From Glutamicibacter uratoxydans (GTDB taxonomy: Bacteria; Actinomycetota; Actinomycetes; Actinomycetales; Micrococcaceae): a DNA stretch of 64,000 nt. The stretch spans positions 1 to 64,000 of the forward strand of contig NZ_BJNY01000008.1 of assembly GCF_006539925.1 (NCBI RefSeq). The letters are read 5' to 3'. Shown piece after piece: positions 10,527-19,394 of this stretch (position 1 is the stretch's first letter; each line of letters opens with the position of its first letter). The notes under the pieces are model-generated. The model did not search any database and was not told the DNA's origin. It saw only the letters and a list, made by a program, of their open reading frames with translations. The translations under genes and the position numbers were made by a program.

Positions 10527-11306
10527 CTAGCTGGTGGCCTTGGCGACGAGATCGCGGATTTCGGACGGCGGTCCGGCATCCAGCGGACGCCAATCGGTGA
10601 GTTTCGAGTAGGCGATCATTCGCTGCCTGGTGGTGTATTTCGGGTGGCAGGTAGTCATCGTCAATATTGATTCGGTGGGCTTCATGCCCCATTGGTGAGG
10701 CACAGGTAGCAGGACTTCCCCGTTAGAGGGTTCGACGATCTCCGTGTCATACCAGGTGTAGGTGTAATACCCCTTTTTGGTCTGCAGGTAGATCTTGTCA
10801 CCCTCGTGCAGCTTGTCGATGTCCCAGAAGACCTGGCCGTGGGTCTGCCGATGTGCGGCAACGGCAAAGTTGCCTTTTTCTCCGGGCTGCTGCGTGGTTG
10901 GGTAGTGGCCGATGCCAAGGTTGTCGATGACCGCATCCTCGACTCCTTCAGTCACCGGGTGGTAGATGCCTGAACTGCCCCAGCTGGGGAAATACATAAT
11001 GCCAAAGGTCTCCCCCGGGCCGATCTTTGTGATTGGCGCCGGACCGTAGTCCTTTTCCTCTTCAGCCTGTGGATGATCTGCTTCGGGAATGACGACATCG
11101 CCAAGTTCCTGGACCAGATTGCTGGTTACCTCGTTTTGGGCGTTGGCTGAATCGATGTTCGTCCACCATAGTTCCCAAGCGACATAGAGCATCAGGACAA
11201 TGCCAAGGGTAATCAGCAGCTCGCCGAAAAAGCCGACAACCCTGCTTCCTGCAGACTGGCGGCGGCGGACCGCTCGTCGGCCCGTAGCTGTAGCGGCACG
11301 GTTCAC
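10527..11306 (-). CDS. Class E sortase
   Basis: Membrane transpeptidase that would anchor surface proteins to the cell wall. A basic N-terminus and one transmembrane helix (about residues 22-44) precede the sortase domain. The catalytic His is in AAHRQTHGQVFW, the Cys in LTMTTCHPKYTTRQR and the Arg follows in the same segment. I placed the start at GTG 11306 because AGGAG sits 10 bases before it; the ATG at 11315 is only 1 base from that site. Its genes next to pknB and crgA are a common actinobacterial arrangement. Confidence 0.88.
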   Translation of the reverse strand: MNRAATATGRRAVRRRQSAGSRVVGFFGELLITLGIVLMLYVAWELWWTNIDSANAQNEVTSNLVQELGDVVIPEADHPQAEEEKDYGPAPITKIGPGETFGIMYFPSWGSSGIYHPVTEGVEDAVIDNLGIGHYPTTQQPGEKGNFAVAAHRQTHGQVFWDIDKLHEGDKIYLQTKKGYYTYTWYDTEIVEPSNGEVLLPVPHQWGMKPTESILTMTTCHPKYTTRQRMIAYSKLTDWRPLDAGPPSEIRDLVAKATS

Positions 11307-11526
11307 GAAGATCATGCTCCTATGGCAAGGACTTGCAAATATCCAGCAATGGCTTGCGCACACGACTGGATAACACTGTGAGCCCATACCATTGCAGTTA
11401 GTATTGAAGGTGTTGTACAGGAATACTCGAATTACCTCGAGGCTATTCTTGCCACAAGCCTACGGGAAGACCTCGGCGTCTCCCACATTTACTACAGTAT
11501 GCGGAAGAAGCTAAGGGAGCATTCGA

Positions 11527-11781
11527 GTGCCGGAGTCAAAGCCACGACGCAAGAACAAGCCAAAGTCCCAGCAGAGCCAGTCAGCCCACTCCATTGATAA
11601 GGAACTGCCGGTTTGGTACAAACCCGTCATGTTCGGGTTGATGCTTTTGGGCTTGGTGTGGATTATGACTTACTACATCTCGCAGACGCTCTTCCCGATC
11701 CCGAACATCGGCGGCTGGAACATCGTCATCGGCTTCGGCATTGCGATGGTTGGATTCTTCATGACCACGGGCTGGAAATAG
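11527..11781 (+). CDS. crgA: Cell division protein CrgA
   Basis: Small membrane protein that in Streptomyces and mycobacteria interacts with FtsZ and septal peptidoglycan enzymes. The 84-residue product has a Lys/Arg-rich N-terminus (MPESKPRRKNK) and two transmembrane helices (about 35-54 and 64-82) joined by a short PIPNIGGWN loop characteristic of the family. It starts with GTG behind GGGAG. It lies divergent from the sortase gene, the conserved location for crgA. Confidence 0.92.
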   Translation: MPESKPRRKNKPKSQQSQSAHSIDKELPVWYKPVMFGLMLLGLVWIMTYYISQTLFPIPNIGGWNIVIGFGIAMVGFFMTTGWK

Positions 11782-12099
11782 TTAGTGGCTGACGGCTTTC
11801 AAGCCAATAACGCATCCTATGAGGCCAAGAATAAAGACCATTTTCATGATGGTGAAAGGTTCTTGTCCGGTGGCCATCGAATAGACCACCGCTAGGGAAG
11901 CGCCGATCCCCACCCAGACTGCGTATGCGGTTCCGGTGGGGATTTCTTTCATGGCAAAGGCCAAGCCTCCCATGGAAACCAACAGGGCGCTGAAAAAAAT
12001 CACCGTGGGGACCAGTCGCGACAGCCCTTCGCTACGGCCTAGTGCAATGGCCCATACTGCTTCAAACATGCCGGAAATTATCAAGACAAGCCAAGACAT
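11782..12099 (-). CDS. gdx: SMR-family guanidinium exporter (Gdx/SugE)
   Basis: Four-helix small multidrug resistance transporter of the SugE/Gdx branch, 105 residues. The essential membrane glutamate is Glu13 (SGMFEAVWAIALGRSEG). Gdx proteins exchange guanidinium ion for protons. The assignment as guanidinium exporter, not a quaternary-amine pump, is strongly supported by the guanidine-III riboswitch directly upstream. It ends immediately after the stop of crgA in a convergent arrangement. Confidence 0.93.
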   Translation of the reverse strand: MSWLVLIISGMFEAVWAIALGRSEGLSRLVPTVIFFSALLVSMGGLAFAMKEIPTGTAYAVWVGIGASLAVVYSMATGQEPFTIMKMVFILGLIGCVIGLKAVSH

Positions 12100-12100
12100 A

Positions 12101-12119
12101 GCCAGATTCCTCTTCTGGC
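12101..12119 (-). promoter_or_regulatory. Expression-platform hairpin of the guanidine riboswitch
   Basis: A perfect 6-bp inverted repeat (GCCAGA and TCTGGC on the minus strand) encloses AGAGGAA, the ribosome-binding site of gdx, in its 7-base loop. The first three stem bases (GGC) also belong to the aptamer pseudoknot, so ligand binding and this hairpin should exclude each other. Confidence 0.7.
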
Positions 12120-12159
12120 CGTCTTGTCGTCTGTTCCGGGTACGGCTCCCTCGTCCGGG
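12117..12159 (-). promoter_or_regulatory. Guanidine-III (ykkC-III) riboswitch
   Basis: On the minus strand the leader of gdx contains CCCGGACGAGG, then GCCGTACCCGG, then ACGACAAGACGGCC, which matches the compact guanidine-III consensus as I know it. GCCGT pairs with ACGGC and CCGG with CCGG to build the pseudoknot. The 3' strand of the aptamer shares bases with the ribosome-site hairpin at 12101-12119, which suggests translational control by guanidinium. Confidence 0.92.
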
Positions 12160-12184
12160 CGCGGATCTGATATCCGCTCGGCCT

Positions 12185-13069
12185 CTAGGCTAGCAAATCC
12201 AGCCCGCTCTCGCGTGCCGCTGTGACCAAAGTCGATTCCAGCCGTTGCAGCAGCTTCGATTGCAGCGACCACCGCTGGAGGAACAGCGGAACGTCAATAT
12301 GCCAGCGCTCGTTGAGTTTAACCAGGCCGTTGCTGCCTTTCAGCTGTTGCTCTGGAACCATACCCCAGCCAATGCCCGACTGGATGGCATGCACGAACTG
12401 CCATGAATCGGGGATCATGCAAACGCGTCCATTGAGTTTTGCAGTTTCCAATCCCAATTGCTCAAGCATGTGATGCTGCAGTGGATCTTCTCGATCGAAG
12501 AGCACCATTGGGGCATCGATGAAATTCTGGGCAGTACTGCCGCGAAAGTACTCCTCAACAATATTCGGGGCGGCCACAGCGTAATAGCGCATGCTACCCA
12601 GTTTCTTGGCGGTGCACCCTTGCGCGGGAACCGCACTGTTGGTGACTACTGCACTGGCTCGGCCACTGCGCAGCAGATCCAGCGATATATTTTCATCGGT
12701 GCGCAGTATTTCAAGGGAAATTTCTGACCATTGTGCGAGCTGGGCCAAAACTGGAGCAAACCATGTTGCCAAGGAATCCGCATTCACACCGATCGACAGC
12801 CGCTGTGTACCCGATCGCGACAGCTCATGGGAAAATTCGGCGCTCAAGGCGGTCATTTGCCGTGCATACCGAAGAATCCGAGTTCCTTGTTCCGTCGGCA
12901 CCACGGGCCTACTTCGAACCAACAGCACAGCCCCCACCCTGTTTTCCAGGGCCTTAATGCGCTGGCTCACCGCAGATGCGGTAATCCCCATGTCGATCGA
13001 TGCATCATCAAAACTTCCGGCATCAACGACCGCTAGCAGTGTCTGTAAGTGCTCTACATCAAGATTCAC
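12185..13069 (-). CDS. lysG: LysR-family regulator LysG/ArgP type
   Basis: Transcription activator that in Corynebacterium senses lysine or arginine and turns on the exporter LysE. Winged-helix DNA-binding domain at about residues 1-62 (VEHLQTLLAVVDAGSFDDASIDMGITASAVSQRI) and a C-terminal effector domain; 294 residues, the normal size. It is divergent from lysE across a 71-base promoter region, the same arrangement as the characterised pair. Confidence 0.9.
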   Translation of the reverse strand: MNLDVEHLQTLLAVVDAGSFDDASIDMGITASAVSQRIKALENRVGAVLLVRSRPVVPTEQGTRILRYARQMTALSAEFSHELSRSGTQRLSIGVNADSLATWFAPVLAQLAQWSEISLEILRTDENISLDLLRSGRASAVVTNSAVPAQGCTAKKLGSMRYYAVAAPNIVEEYFRGSTAQNFIDAPMVLFDREDPLQHHMLEQLGLETAKLNGRVCMIPDSWQFVHAIQSGIGWGMVPEQQLKGSNGLVKLNERWHIDVPLFLQRWSLQSKLLQRLESTLVTAARESGLDLLA

Positions 13070-13140
13070 ATTAGGAATCCTAATGCAGCTTCAGATAATT
13101 AAGTTCGACACAGATTACTCGAGATTCGTATCGTATTTTC

Positions 13141-13758
13141 ATGCTTCAACCTTCACTACTGCTTGGCTTTTCCACAGGACTGTCGCTCATCGTAGCCATC
13201 GGCGCGCAGAATGCCTTTGTCCTGCGCCAGGGCATCCGCAAAGAGCACGTTCTGTTGACAGTGCTTCTCTGCACAATTTCCGACATCATCCTAATTGCCG
13301 CTGGCGTTTCGGGTGTCGGGTTTATTGTTGAGCGTGCGCCGTGGATACTCACGGTGGCCAGGGTCGGCGGGACGATTTTTCTAGTTTGCTACGCATTCTT
13401 TGCCCTGCGCCGCGCCATCGCACCCAGCAGTCTTGATTCATCCTCCAGCAAGGTCCAGACTTCCGCATTCTCAGTGACAATCACCGCCCTGATGCTCACC
13501 TGGCTCAATCCCCATGTGTATATCGACACCGTCTTGCTTCTCGGCTCTATTGGAGCCGCTCAGGGCGATGGCGCTTTCGCCTTTGCTCTCGGTGCCATGG
13601 CGGCAAGCCTTACGTGGTTCACGGCTCTAGGATTTGCCGCTCGATTCCTGTCCAGATTCTTTGCCAATCCCCACTCGTGGAGAATCCTCGATGCCGCCAT
13701 CTGCGTATTGATGCTGATCTTTGCGACACTGCTCATTGCCCCGGTTTTCACCAACTAA
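13141..13758 (+). CDS. lysE: LysE-family basic amino acid exporter
   Basis: Membrane exporter (205 residues, about six helices) with the family motif GAQNAFVLRQGIRKEHV near the N-terminus and TWLNPHVYIDTVLL later. It exports lysine and arginine in Corynebacterium. There is no clear ribosome site before the ATG, so the mRNA may be leaderless or nearly so. Expression probably depends on the divergent LysG regulator. Confidence 0.92.
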   Translation: MLQPSLLLGFSTGLSLIVAIGAQNAFVLRQGIRKEHVLLTVLLCTISDIILIAAGVSGVGFIVERAPWILTVARVGGTIFLVCYAFFALRRAIAPSSLDSSSSKVQTSAFSVTITALMLTWLNPHVYIDTVLLLGSIGAAQGDGAFAFALGAMAASLTWFTALGFAARFLSRFFANPHSWRILDAAICVLMLIFATLLIAPVFTN

Positions 13759-13765
13759 CCAGTCG

Positions 13766-14218
13766 TTATCCACACATATCCACAGAGGCTGTGGATTACC
13801 AAAAACCAACACTTGTTCACAACTTTATCCACAAGTGGGGACAAGTATTGAAATAGGACGCTGATTCAAGCAAAAGGCCTAATCAGATCGATATAACGCA
13901 AAAAGTACCGTGTGCAAAACAGTTATTAACACTGTGGATTTCACCTGTGGAGAGTTGACCACAGGCTCTTTTGGCCCAAAGATTCACCTTCGTTTAAAGA
14001 TTCGAACGGAGAGTTATTAACAGGTTTTCGGTTCGCAACCCCACTGTCTACAGGGGGTGTTTAAAAGTTATCCACAACTGGGGAGAAGTTTGTGAGTATC
14101 CATCTCCCAATGGGCATATGTAGTGAAATTTTGTGAAACTAAAGGCGTCTTCGCGTTGACGCTGCGCAGAGTTACACGGGTGTAAGTTATTAACAGTGTG
14201 GATAACTAATGTGGATAT
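13766..14218. other. DnaA-box cluster in a convergent spacer
   Basis: The 480-base spacer between the converging lysE and rhomboid genes has no coding gene. It holds four exact TTATCCACA boxes (13766, 13825, 14068 forward; 14197 reverse) and single-mismatch boxes at 13776, 13790 and 14210. AT-rich TTATTAACA occurs three times (13923, 14014, 14187). This is denser in exact boxes than the dnaN-dnaA spacer, although it lies about 15 kb away. It may be part of the origin or a DnaA-titrating or reactivating site like datA/DARS. Confidence 0.75.
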
Positions 14219-14238
14219 CCCCGTTGCCTGTTTTCGAA

Positions 14239-15096
14239 CTACCCGATGGTCCATTTCGCCGCTGCAACCGCCAAATAGGTTGCCAATGCAATCACAACGC
14301 TCAGGACCCCCAGCAGGGACAACTGAATGACCGTGCGCTGTGGATTACTTCGAGGAATGGCAACGATGCACACAGCGGCCAAAATGCCAGCAACAGCACC
14401 GCACAAGTGGGCCTGCCAAGAGATCCCTGAAACAAGGAATCCCAATGCCACGTTCAACGCAAGAACAATACCCAGCTGCTGGACCGCAGGCTTATTGCCG
14501 CGAAGGAAAATGATCGTGGCAAGGAACAAGCCGGCTAGTGCCCCTGAGGCGCCCAGAGTCGCTGTATTCGCCGGACTGAGCAGCATGACGCCCAGTGATC
14601 CGCCGACAGCGCTTAGTAGATAGAGCCAGGCAAATCTCAGTCGGCCCAACCGAGGCTCAAGCATGACGCCGAAGATGTACACGCCATACATATTCATCAA
14701 GATATGGAAGATTGAGCTTGGTGAATGGGCGAAAGCGCTGGTCACCAAACGCCACGGCTGGTAGGCGGCAAGTCCTGGAACCAAGACGAGCTGATTGGTG
14801 AATCCGGGAATGATCAGCTGCAGCAGGTAGACGACGATATTGATCCCAATGAAGATCGAGGTCATCAGCGGCAGCCCAAAACGCAGGCGGCCGCCATACT
14901 GGGTCTTTTGCGTGGGGATGTTCTTGTTTGCCTGCTGTACGCATTCAACGCATTGCACTCCTACCGGAGCAGAAACCTGGCACTGCGGGCAAATCGGCCT
15001 ACCGCACCGGTTGCACGACACATACGAGATGGTCTGCGGGTGACGAAAGCACGTTGGCTGGGGCTGACCTTGGGGATTCACTTGCCCGTAAGACAT
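14239..15096 (-). CDS. Rhomboid-family intramembrane serine protease
   Basis: Membrane protease with a cytoplasmic zinc-ribbon-like N-terminus (four CxxC pairs between about residues 17 and 50) followed by six or so transmembrane helices. The catalytic serine is in TLGASGALAGLF and the catalytic histidine in SWQAHLCGAVAGIL. Rhomboid genes of this zinc-ribbon type sit beside ppiA in many Actinobacteria. Substrate unknown. Confidence 0.92.
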   Translation of the reverse strand: MSYGQVNPQGQPQPTCFRHPQTISYVSCNRCGRPICPQCQVSAPVGVQCVECVQQANKNIPTQKTQYGGRLRFGLPLMTSIFIGINIVVYLLQLIIPGFTNQLVLVPGLAAYQPWRLVTSAFAHSPSSIFHILMNMYGVYIFGVMLEPRLGRLRFAWLYLLSAVGGSLGVMLLSPANTATLGASGALAGLFLATIIFLRGNKPAVQQLGIVLALNVALGFLVSGISWQAHLCGAVAGILAAVCIVAIPRSNPQRTVIQLSLLGVLSVVIALATYLAVAAAKWTIG

Positions 15097-15149
15097 CGAG
15101 GTATACCTTGCGTTGATTCATTGACTGGGAACTAGGTTTTTAAGCAGCA

Positions 15150-15188
15150 AAGGCCCTGCCAACTCCACAGGGGAATCACCAGGGCCTT
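15150..15188 (-). terminator. Hairpin after ppiA
   Basis: A 9-bp stem (AAGGCCCTG/CAGGGCCTT) with a 21-base loop lies just downstream of ppiA; on the minus strand a TTAAAAA tract follows within ten bases. Confidence 0.6.
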
Positions 15189-15208
15189 CGAGTCGTACGA
15201 CGGAGAAG

Positions 15209-15754
15209 TTACAGGGTCTCGATATCGATCGAGTTGATAACTACGTCTTCCAATGGCTTGTCACGACCGTCGGTGGCGACAGCGTTCAAAGCATCAACAA
15301 CCTTGCGCGAGTCTGCATCCAGAACTTCACCGAAGATGGTGTGCTTGCCCTGCAGCCAAGTGGTTGGAACGGTGGTGATGAAGAACTGCGAGCCGTTGGT
15401 GCCGCGGCCCATGCGGATGCCAGCGTTGGCCATGGCCAGCTTGTATGGCTCGTTGAAGTTCAGTTCTGGGTGGATCTCGTCGTCGAACTGGTAGCCTGGA
15501 CCGCCGAAGCCCTGGCCCAGTGGGTCGCCACCCTGGATCATGAAGTCGGCGATGATGCGGTGGAAGACGGTGCCGCTGTACAGCGGGGTGTTGGTCTTCT
15601 TGTCACCGGTCTCTGGGTGAACCCACTCCTGCTCACCGGTCGACAGGCCAACGAAGTTGCTGACAGTCTTTGGTGCGTGGTTGCCGAACAGATCGACAAC
15701 GATGTCGCCCAAAGAGGTGTGAATCGTGGCTTTATGCGTTGCGTTTGCGGTCAT
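15209..15754 (-). CDS. ppiA: Cyclophilin-type peptidyl-prolyl isomerase
   Basis: Catalyses proline cis-trans isomerisation during protein folding. The single cyclophilin domain covers the whole protein (HTSLGDIVVDLFGNHAPKTVSNF, then FHRIIADFMIQGGDPLGQGFGGPGYQFDDE and GTNGSQFFIT). No signal peptide, so cytoplasmic. I start at ATG 15754 (MTANATHKATI, 181 residues); an in-frame ATG at 15763 is also possible. The gene is a conserved origin-region neighbour. Confidence 0.93.
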   Translation of the reverse strand: MTANATHKATIHTSLGDIVVDLFGNHAPKTVSNFVGLSTGEQEWVHPETGDKKTNTPLYSGTVFHRIIADFMIQGGDPLGQGFGGPGYQFDDEIHPELNFNEPYKLAMANAGIRMGRGTNGSQFFITTVPTTWLQGKHTIFGEVLDADSRKVVDALNAVATDGRDKPLEDVVINSIDIETL

Positions 15755-15925
15755 GCTCTTCATTCTTCCATGAGCACCGCCTACCGCGCTAAACAAGAAC
15801 CTACGCGGTCAGTGAAAATCTCATGAAAGTTCTGGTGTCGCCCCGTCAAACACTGGCTCTTGACGTGCCCCGCTCCTAGGCTTGAACTGTCCGAGGAAAA
15901 CCTAGATCACTGCGAAGGAGAGTCC

Positions 15926-16132
15926 ATGAGCAAGAAGAGCGGAGCTAAGAAGCTCCTAGCCGTAGGCCTTATTGGCGGCATCATTGCCATCTTGGTCGCT
16001 GTTTGGAAAGCATCCAAGCCCATTGAGGATCCGTGGGAAAACGAGGCACCCAATCCTGAAGCGCACCTCCCTGTCGAAGAACGTGAAGTCTCGGTAGAAG
16101 AAGTTCGCAAAATACTCTCTGATGAACAGTAA
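15926..16132 (+). CDS. 68-residue single-span membrane protein
   Basis: Small protein with a lysine-rich N-terminus (MSKKSGAKK), one transmembrane helix at about 11-29, and an acidic cytoplasmic or external tail with EDPWENEAPN. The ATG at 15926 follows a strong AAGGAGAG ribosome site. It is divergent from ppiA. Small basic-helix-acidic proteins of this type recur near actinobacterial origins, but no function is known to me. Confidence 0.85.
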   Translation: MSKKSGAKKLLAVGLIGGIIAILVAVWKASKPIEDPWENEAPNPEAHLPVEEREVSVEEVRKILSDEQ

Positions 16133-16134
16133 GA

Positions 16135-17010
16135 CTACGTAGCCACGGTTTTCGGTGGGACTTGTCCGCGCACGATGAGCACGAGTCCCACCAGGATCAC
16201 GGCAAGGCCCAAGTAGGTCGCCGCCGGTACGACCTGCCCAAGAAATACTGCAGCTAATAAGGCCGCACCTGGAATTTCAAGCAGGATCAGCGTTGAAACC
16301 GTCAGCGGTCCAAGCGCATCAAGCAAATGGTTCATGGCTGTATGGCCGAGCAGCTGCGCGCAGACAGTGAGCAGGATGATTCCGAACCATCCGGTCGCAT
16401 CGAATCCCCAAATAGGCTGTCCTACGAGCAAACAAAGCACTAGAAGAATGGCAGCGGTAATGGTGTAGCAGCTTGTCGCATAGGTGCCAGTGTTCATCGT
16501 CCGCCGTGCCGCCGCTCCGGCAAGCGTATAGATTGCAGCGAGAACGCCACCTGCCAGCGCCAAAAGGTCGCCGATGATCGCTTCCCGGCCTTGGCCTAAA
16601 TCTAACCCGGTGATCAGCAGAACCCCGAGTATGGCAATAGCCATGCCGAAGAAAACCGGCATGCGGTAGCTGACTTTGCGGATCGCTTGAAAAAGTACGA
16701 TCCAAACGCCTTGGATGCACACTAGGGCAGTGCCGGCCGCGACGCTGGTCATGCGCATTGAGTACATGAAGCAGACGAAGTGCAGTGCCAAGGCAGTACC
16801 CGCGACACCGGTATAAAACCATTCCCGGGTGGTGATATCTAGGAATGCCCGCTTGTTCTTCTGAATCGTGGGTACCGCTAAGACCGCAGCAGCCGCGCCA
16901 TTGCGCCACAACGCCATCGATAAAACCGGAACGCCAGGAAACGCTGCAATGATTGGACCTGACGCGGAGACCCCAAGAATTCCAGCGATAGCAAGCAAAA
17001 ATGTCACCAA
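16135..17010 (-). CDS. EamA-type DMT-superfamily permease
   Basis: Ten-helix integral membrane protein (291 residues) made of two EamA repeats; the second begins near AIIGDLLALAGGVLAAIYTLAGAAAR. Members export amino acids, nucleotide precursors or other metabolites. Substrate cannot be read from the sequence. It ends 3 bases after the convergent 68-residue gene. Confidence 0.85.
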   Translation of the reverse strand: MVTFLLAIAGILGVSASGPIIAAFPGVPVLSMALWRNGAAAAVLAVPTIQKNKRAFLDITTREWFYTGVAGTALALHFVCFMYSMRMTSVAAGTALVCIQGVWIVLFQAIRKVSYRMPVFFGMAIAILGVLLITGLDLGQGREAIIGDLLALAGGVLAAIYTLAGAAARRTMNTGTYATSCYTITAAILLVLCLLVGQPIWGFDATGWFGIILLTVCAQLLGHTAMNHLLDALGPLTVSTLILLEIPGAALLAAVFLGQVVPAATYLGLAVILVGLVLIVRGQVPPKTVAT

Positions 17011-17129
17011 CTAAGGCTACCGGTCTGTCAGCCCTGCTCTAAATCGGCCCCCTCCGCTTATTCTCGCACTGATGACACTTCATAATATTTTATATGAAGG
17101 AAAAAGAATATATACAGGTTGCATCCTGT

Positions 17130-18110
17130 TTAGCGGTCTCTTTTCTTTCGATCTTGACGCCTAAAGTAGGCTGCGATCATCGCACCAGACAAGTTATGCC
17201 AAACCGAGAATACAGCCCCTGGCAATGCCGCTTCAGGGGAGAAGTATTGCTTCGCCAGGCCGCCTGCCAGGCCTGAGTTCTGCATCCCCACTTCAATAGC
17301 AATGGTGCGGCAGGAAGTTTCTGGAAGACGCAGTAATTTGCCGACCGCGTATCCGAGCGCCAACCCCAAACCGTTATGAAGAACCACTGCCACCAGCACC
17401 AACAGGCCGGCTGAAAGTATCGTTCCTGCGCTGCCAGCGACAATGATGGTCACAACCACAGTAATTGCAGTGACAGATAGCCAAGGCAGTGCGCCAAGTA
17501 CCTTAACCACCACTCGGTTCAGCAGCATTCTGAGCACCAAGCCAAGCACCACCGGAATGAGGACGATCTGGATGACGCTGCCAGCCATAGCCGCCGCGTT
17601 GACGGGCATATACTGGCCCGCCAGCCACAGGGCGAGCATCGGAGTAAACAGTGGTGCCAGAAGAGTAGAGATGGATGTCATTGCTACTGAGAGTGCAACG
17701 TTTCCACGCGCAAGATACGAGACGACATTTGAAGCTGTTCCACCTGGAGCACAGCCTACGAGGATGACTCCGGCGGCCAGCGCAGGGTCTAGGTCCAAAA
17801 GCTCTGCAACGACCCAGCCCAACCCCGGCATGATGGCGAACTGAGCAATAACTCCGCCGATCACTGGAAGCGGGTTCTTAAAAACAAGGCCAAAGTCTGG
17901 CAGCGTCAAAGTCAGGCCCATGCAGAACATGATCACCATGAGCAGGGGATTGATCCATGACGACAGCCCTGTGAAGGCCTGTGGAAAGAGCACCCCAATA
18001 ATCCCGCCAAGCAGAATCAGGACGGGGAAAAGCAGAACCGCAATTTGCGAGTCACGCTGTTCGAGCTGTTGCTTCTCAACCTGGACTGGTGGTGGCATCT
18101 CATTGTTCAC
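17130..18110 (-). CDS. BASS-family (bile acid:sodium symporter) transporter
   Basis: Membrane protein of 326 residues with about ten helices, the family segments GCAPGGTASNVVSYLARGNVALSV and EVGMQNSGLAGGLAKQYF. BASS members in bacteria carry organic anions such as pantoate or 2-keto acids with sodium. The polar N-terminus (MNNEMPPPVQVEKQ) contains a second possible start at Met5. Single-gene unit. Confidence 0.88.
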   Translation of the reverse strand: MNNEMPPPVQVEKQQLEQRDSQIAVLLFPVLILLGGIIGVLFPQAFTGLSSWINPLLMVIMFCMGLTLTLPDFGLVFKNPLPVIGGVIAQFAIMPGLGWVVAELLDLDPALAAGVILVGCAPGGTASNVVSYLARGNVALSVAMTSISTLLAPLFTPMLALWLAGQYMPVNAAAMAGSVIQIVLIPVVLGLVLRMLLNRVVVKVLGALPWLSVTAITVVVTIIVAGSAGTILSAGLLVLVAVVLHNGLGLALGYAVGKLLRLPETSCRTIAIEVGMQNSGLAGGLAKQYFSPEAALPGAVFSVWHNLSGAMIAAYFRRQDRKKRDR

Positions 18111-18235
18111 CGGTTAATCTTTCCAATAATCGTTGATGTGATTCAACTTCATGTATGGGCCCAGGTGGTCATCTGTTCACGAACTCAGCAAATCCAGTTC
18201 ACGCGGATGACATCTGAGGGGTCGATGGTGAAAGT

Positions 18236-19384
18236 GTGAAAGTTGCCATTTTTGCTGAATCATTCCTTCCGCACGTCAACGGAGTCACCAATTCAATTCT
18301 GCGCACCCTGGAGCATCTGCGGCTGCGCGGGGAAGAGGCTGTAGTAATCGCGCCAGCTGGCTCATTGGTCAATGAGCTCAGCGGCAGAGCAGTTCCTCGT
18401 CGATATCAAGGTTTCAAAGTGGTCACCGTGCCTTCGGTTCCATTGGCGATGTATCCCGAGGTGCGCCTCTCGACTGCTTCAGTGCACCGAATTCGCAAGA
18501 TTCTTGTCAACGAGCAAGTTGATGTCGTCCATCTAGCTAGCCCGTTCCTCTTGGGCAGCAAAGCGATGCGGGCTGCGCAGGAGCTTGGCCTGCCTACTGT
18601 GGCTGTATATCAAACGGAAGTGCCCGCCTACGCCGCCAGATACAAGTTCCCTTGGCTTGCTGAACGCCTGTGGGATCATGTCAGATCTATTCACAATGCT
18701 GCTGACCTGACGCTGGTGCCCAGCAGCTTCTCATATCAACAGCTCGAATCCCTGGGAATTGAACGGCTGAAGATATTCCGCAGGGGAGTGGATACGGCGC
18801 AATTTGCTCCGCACCGCAGAAATGAAGCGTTCAGGAAAGCCATTGGACCCAATTCAGAGCGCCTCATTGGCTATGTGGGGCGGTTGTCTGCGGATAAGCA
18901 GGTAGAGGACCTCAAAGTGCTCTCCAGCCTTCCAGGCACCCGTCTAGTGGTTGTCGGCTCGGGGCCAATGGCTCAGGAGCTGAAAGCCGCCTTGCCGGAC
19001 GCCCACTTTACCGGTTTCCTTTCCGGTGCCCGGCTTGCCGAGGTCATGGCTTCCCTCGATGTCTTCGTCCACCCGGGGGAGTCGGAGACTTTCTGCCAGA
19101 CCATTCAGGAAGCCATGGCCTGTGCCGTGCCTGTCGTGGCAGTTGGCCGAGGAGGCCCTTTGGATCTTGTCGATTCCTCCCGCACCGGCTGGCTGTATGA
19201 GCCAAAAGCCTTGCATGAACTGGCCTACCGCGTCAGCGATCTTGTCTATGACGAGGCGAAGCGTTCGGCTTTCGCCGCCGCTGCATTGGAAAGCGTGCGG
19301 GATCGTTCGTGGCAGAGGATCGGCGATGAATTATTGGAACACTACGATTTTGTGCGTTCGCTGGTCGCCTCGAGGTCGGCTTAA
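18236..19384 (+). CDS. GT4-family glycosyltransferase (MgtA/PimB-like)
   Basis: GT-B fold transferase of 382 residues. The N-terminal acceptor half starts MKVAIFAESFLPHVNGVTNS, typical of GDP-mannose-dependent alpha-mannosyltransferases. The donor half has GYVGRLSADKQVEDL and the EX7E-like segment HPGESETFCQTIQEAMACAVPVVA. Probable role: mannosylation of a glycolipid in the cell envelope. GTG start; the possible ribosome site GAGGGG is rather far upstream (about 14 bases). Confidence 0.88.
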   Translation: MKVAIFAESFLPHVNGVTNSILRTLEHLRLRGEEAVVIAPAGSLVNELSGRAVPRRYQGFKVVTVPSVPLAMYPEVRLSTASVHRIRKILVNEQVDVVHLASPFLLGSKAMRAAQELGLPTVAVYQTEVPAYAARYKFPWLAERLWDHVRSIHNAADLTLVPSSFSYQQLESLGIERLKIFRRGVDTAQFAPHRRNEAFRKAIGPNSERLIGYVGRLSADKQVEDLKVLSSLPGTRLVVVGSGPMAQELKAALPDAHFTGFLSGARLAEVMASLDVFVHPGESETFCQTIQEAMACAVPVVAVGRGGPLDLVDSSRTGWLYEPKALHELAYRVSDLVYDEAKRSAFAAAALESVRDRSWQRIGDELLEHYDFVRSLVASRSA

Positions 19385-19394
19385 GCACGGAACG

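Noticed and set aside
14048-14254. 68-residue minus-strand frame in the DnaA-box spacer
   Set aside because: No ribosome site or coding character; the sequence is explained by DnaA boxes.
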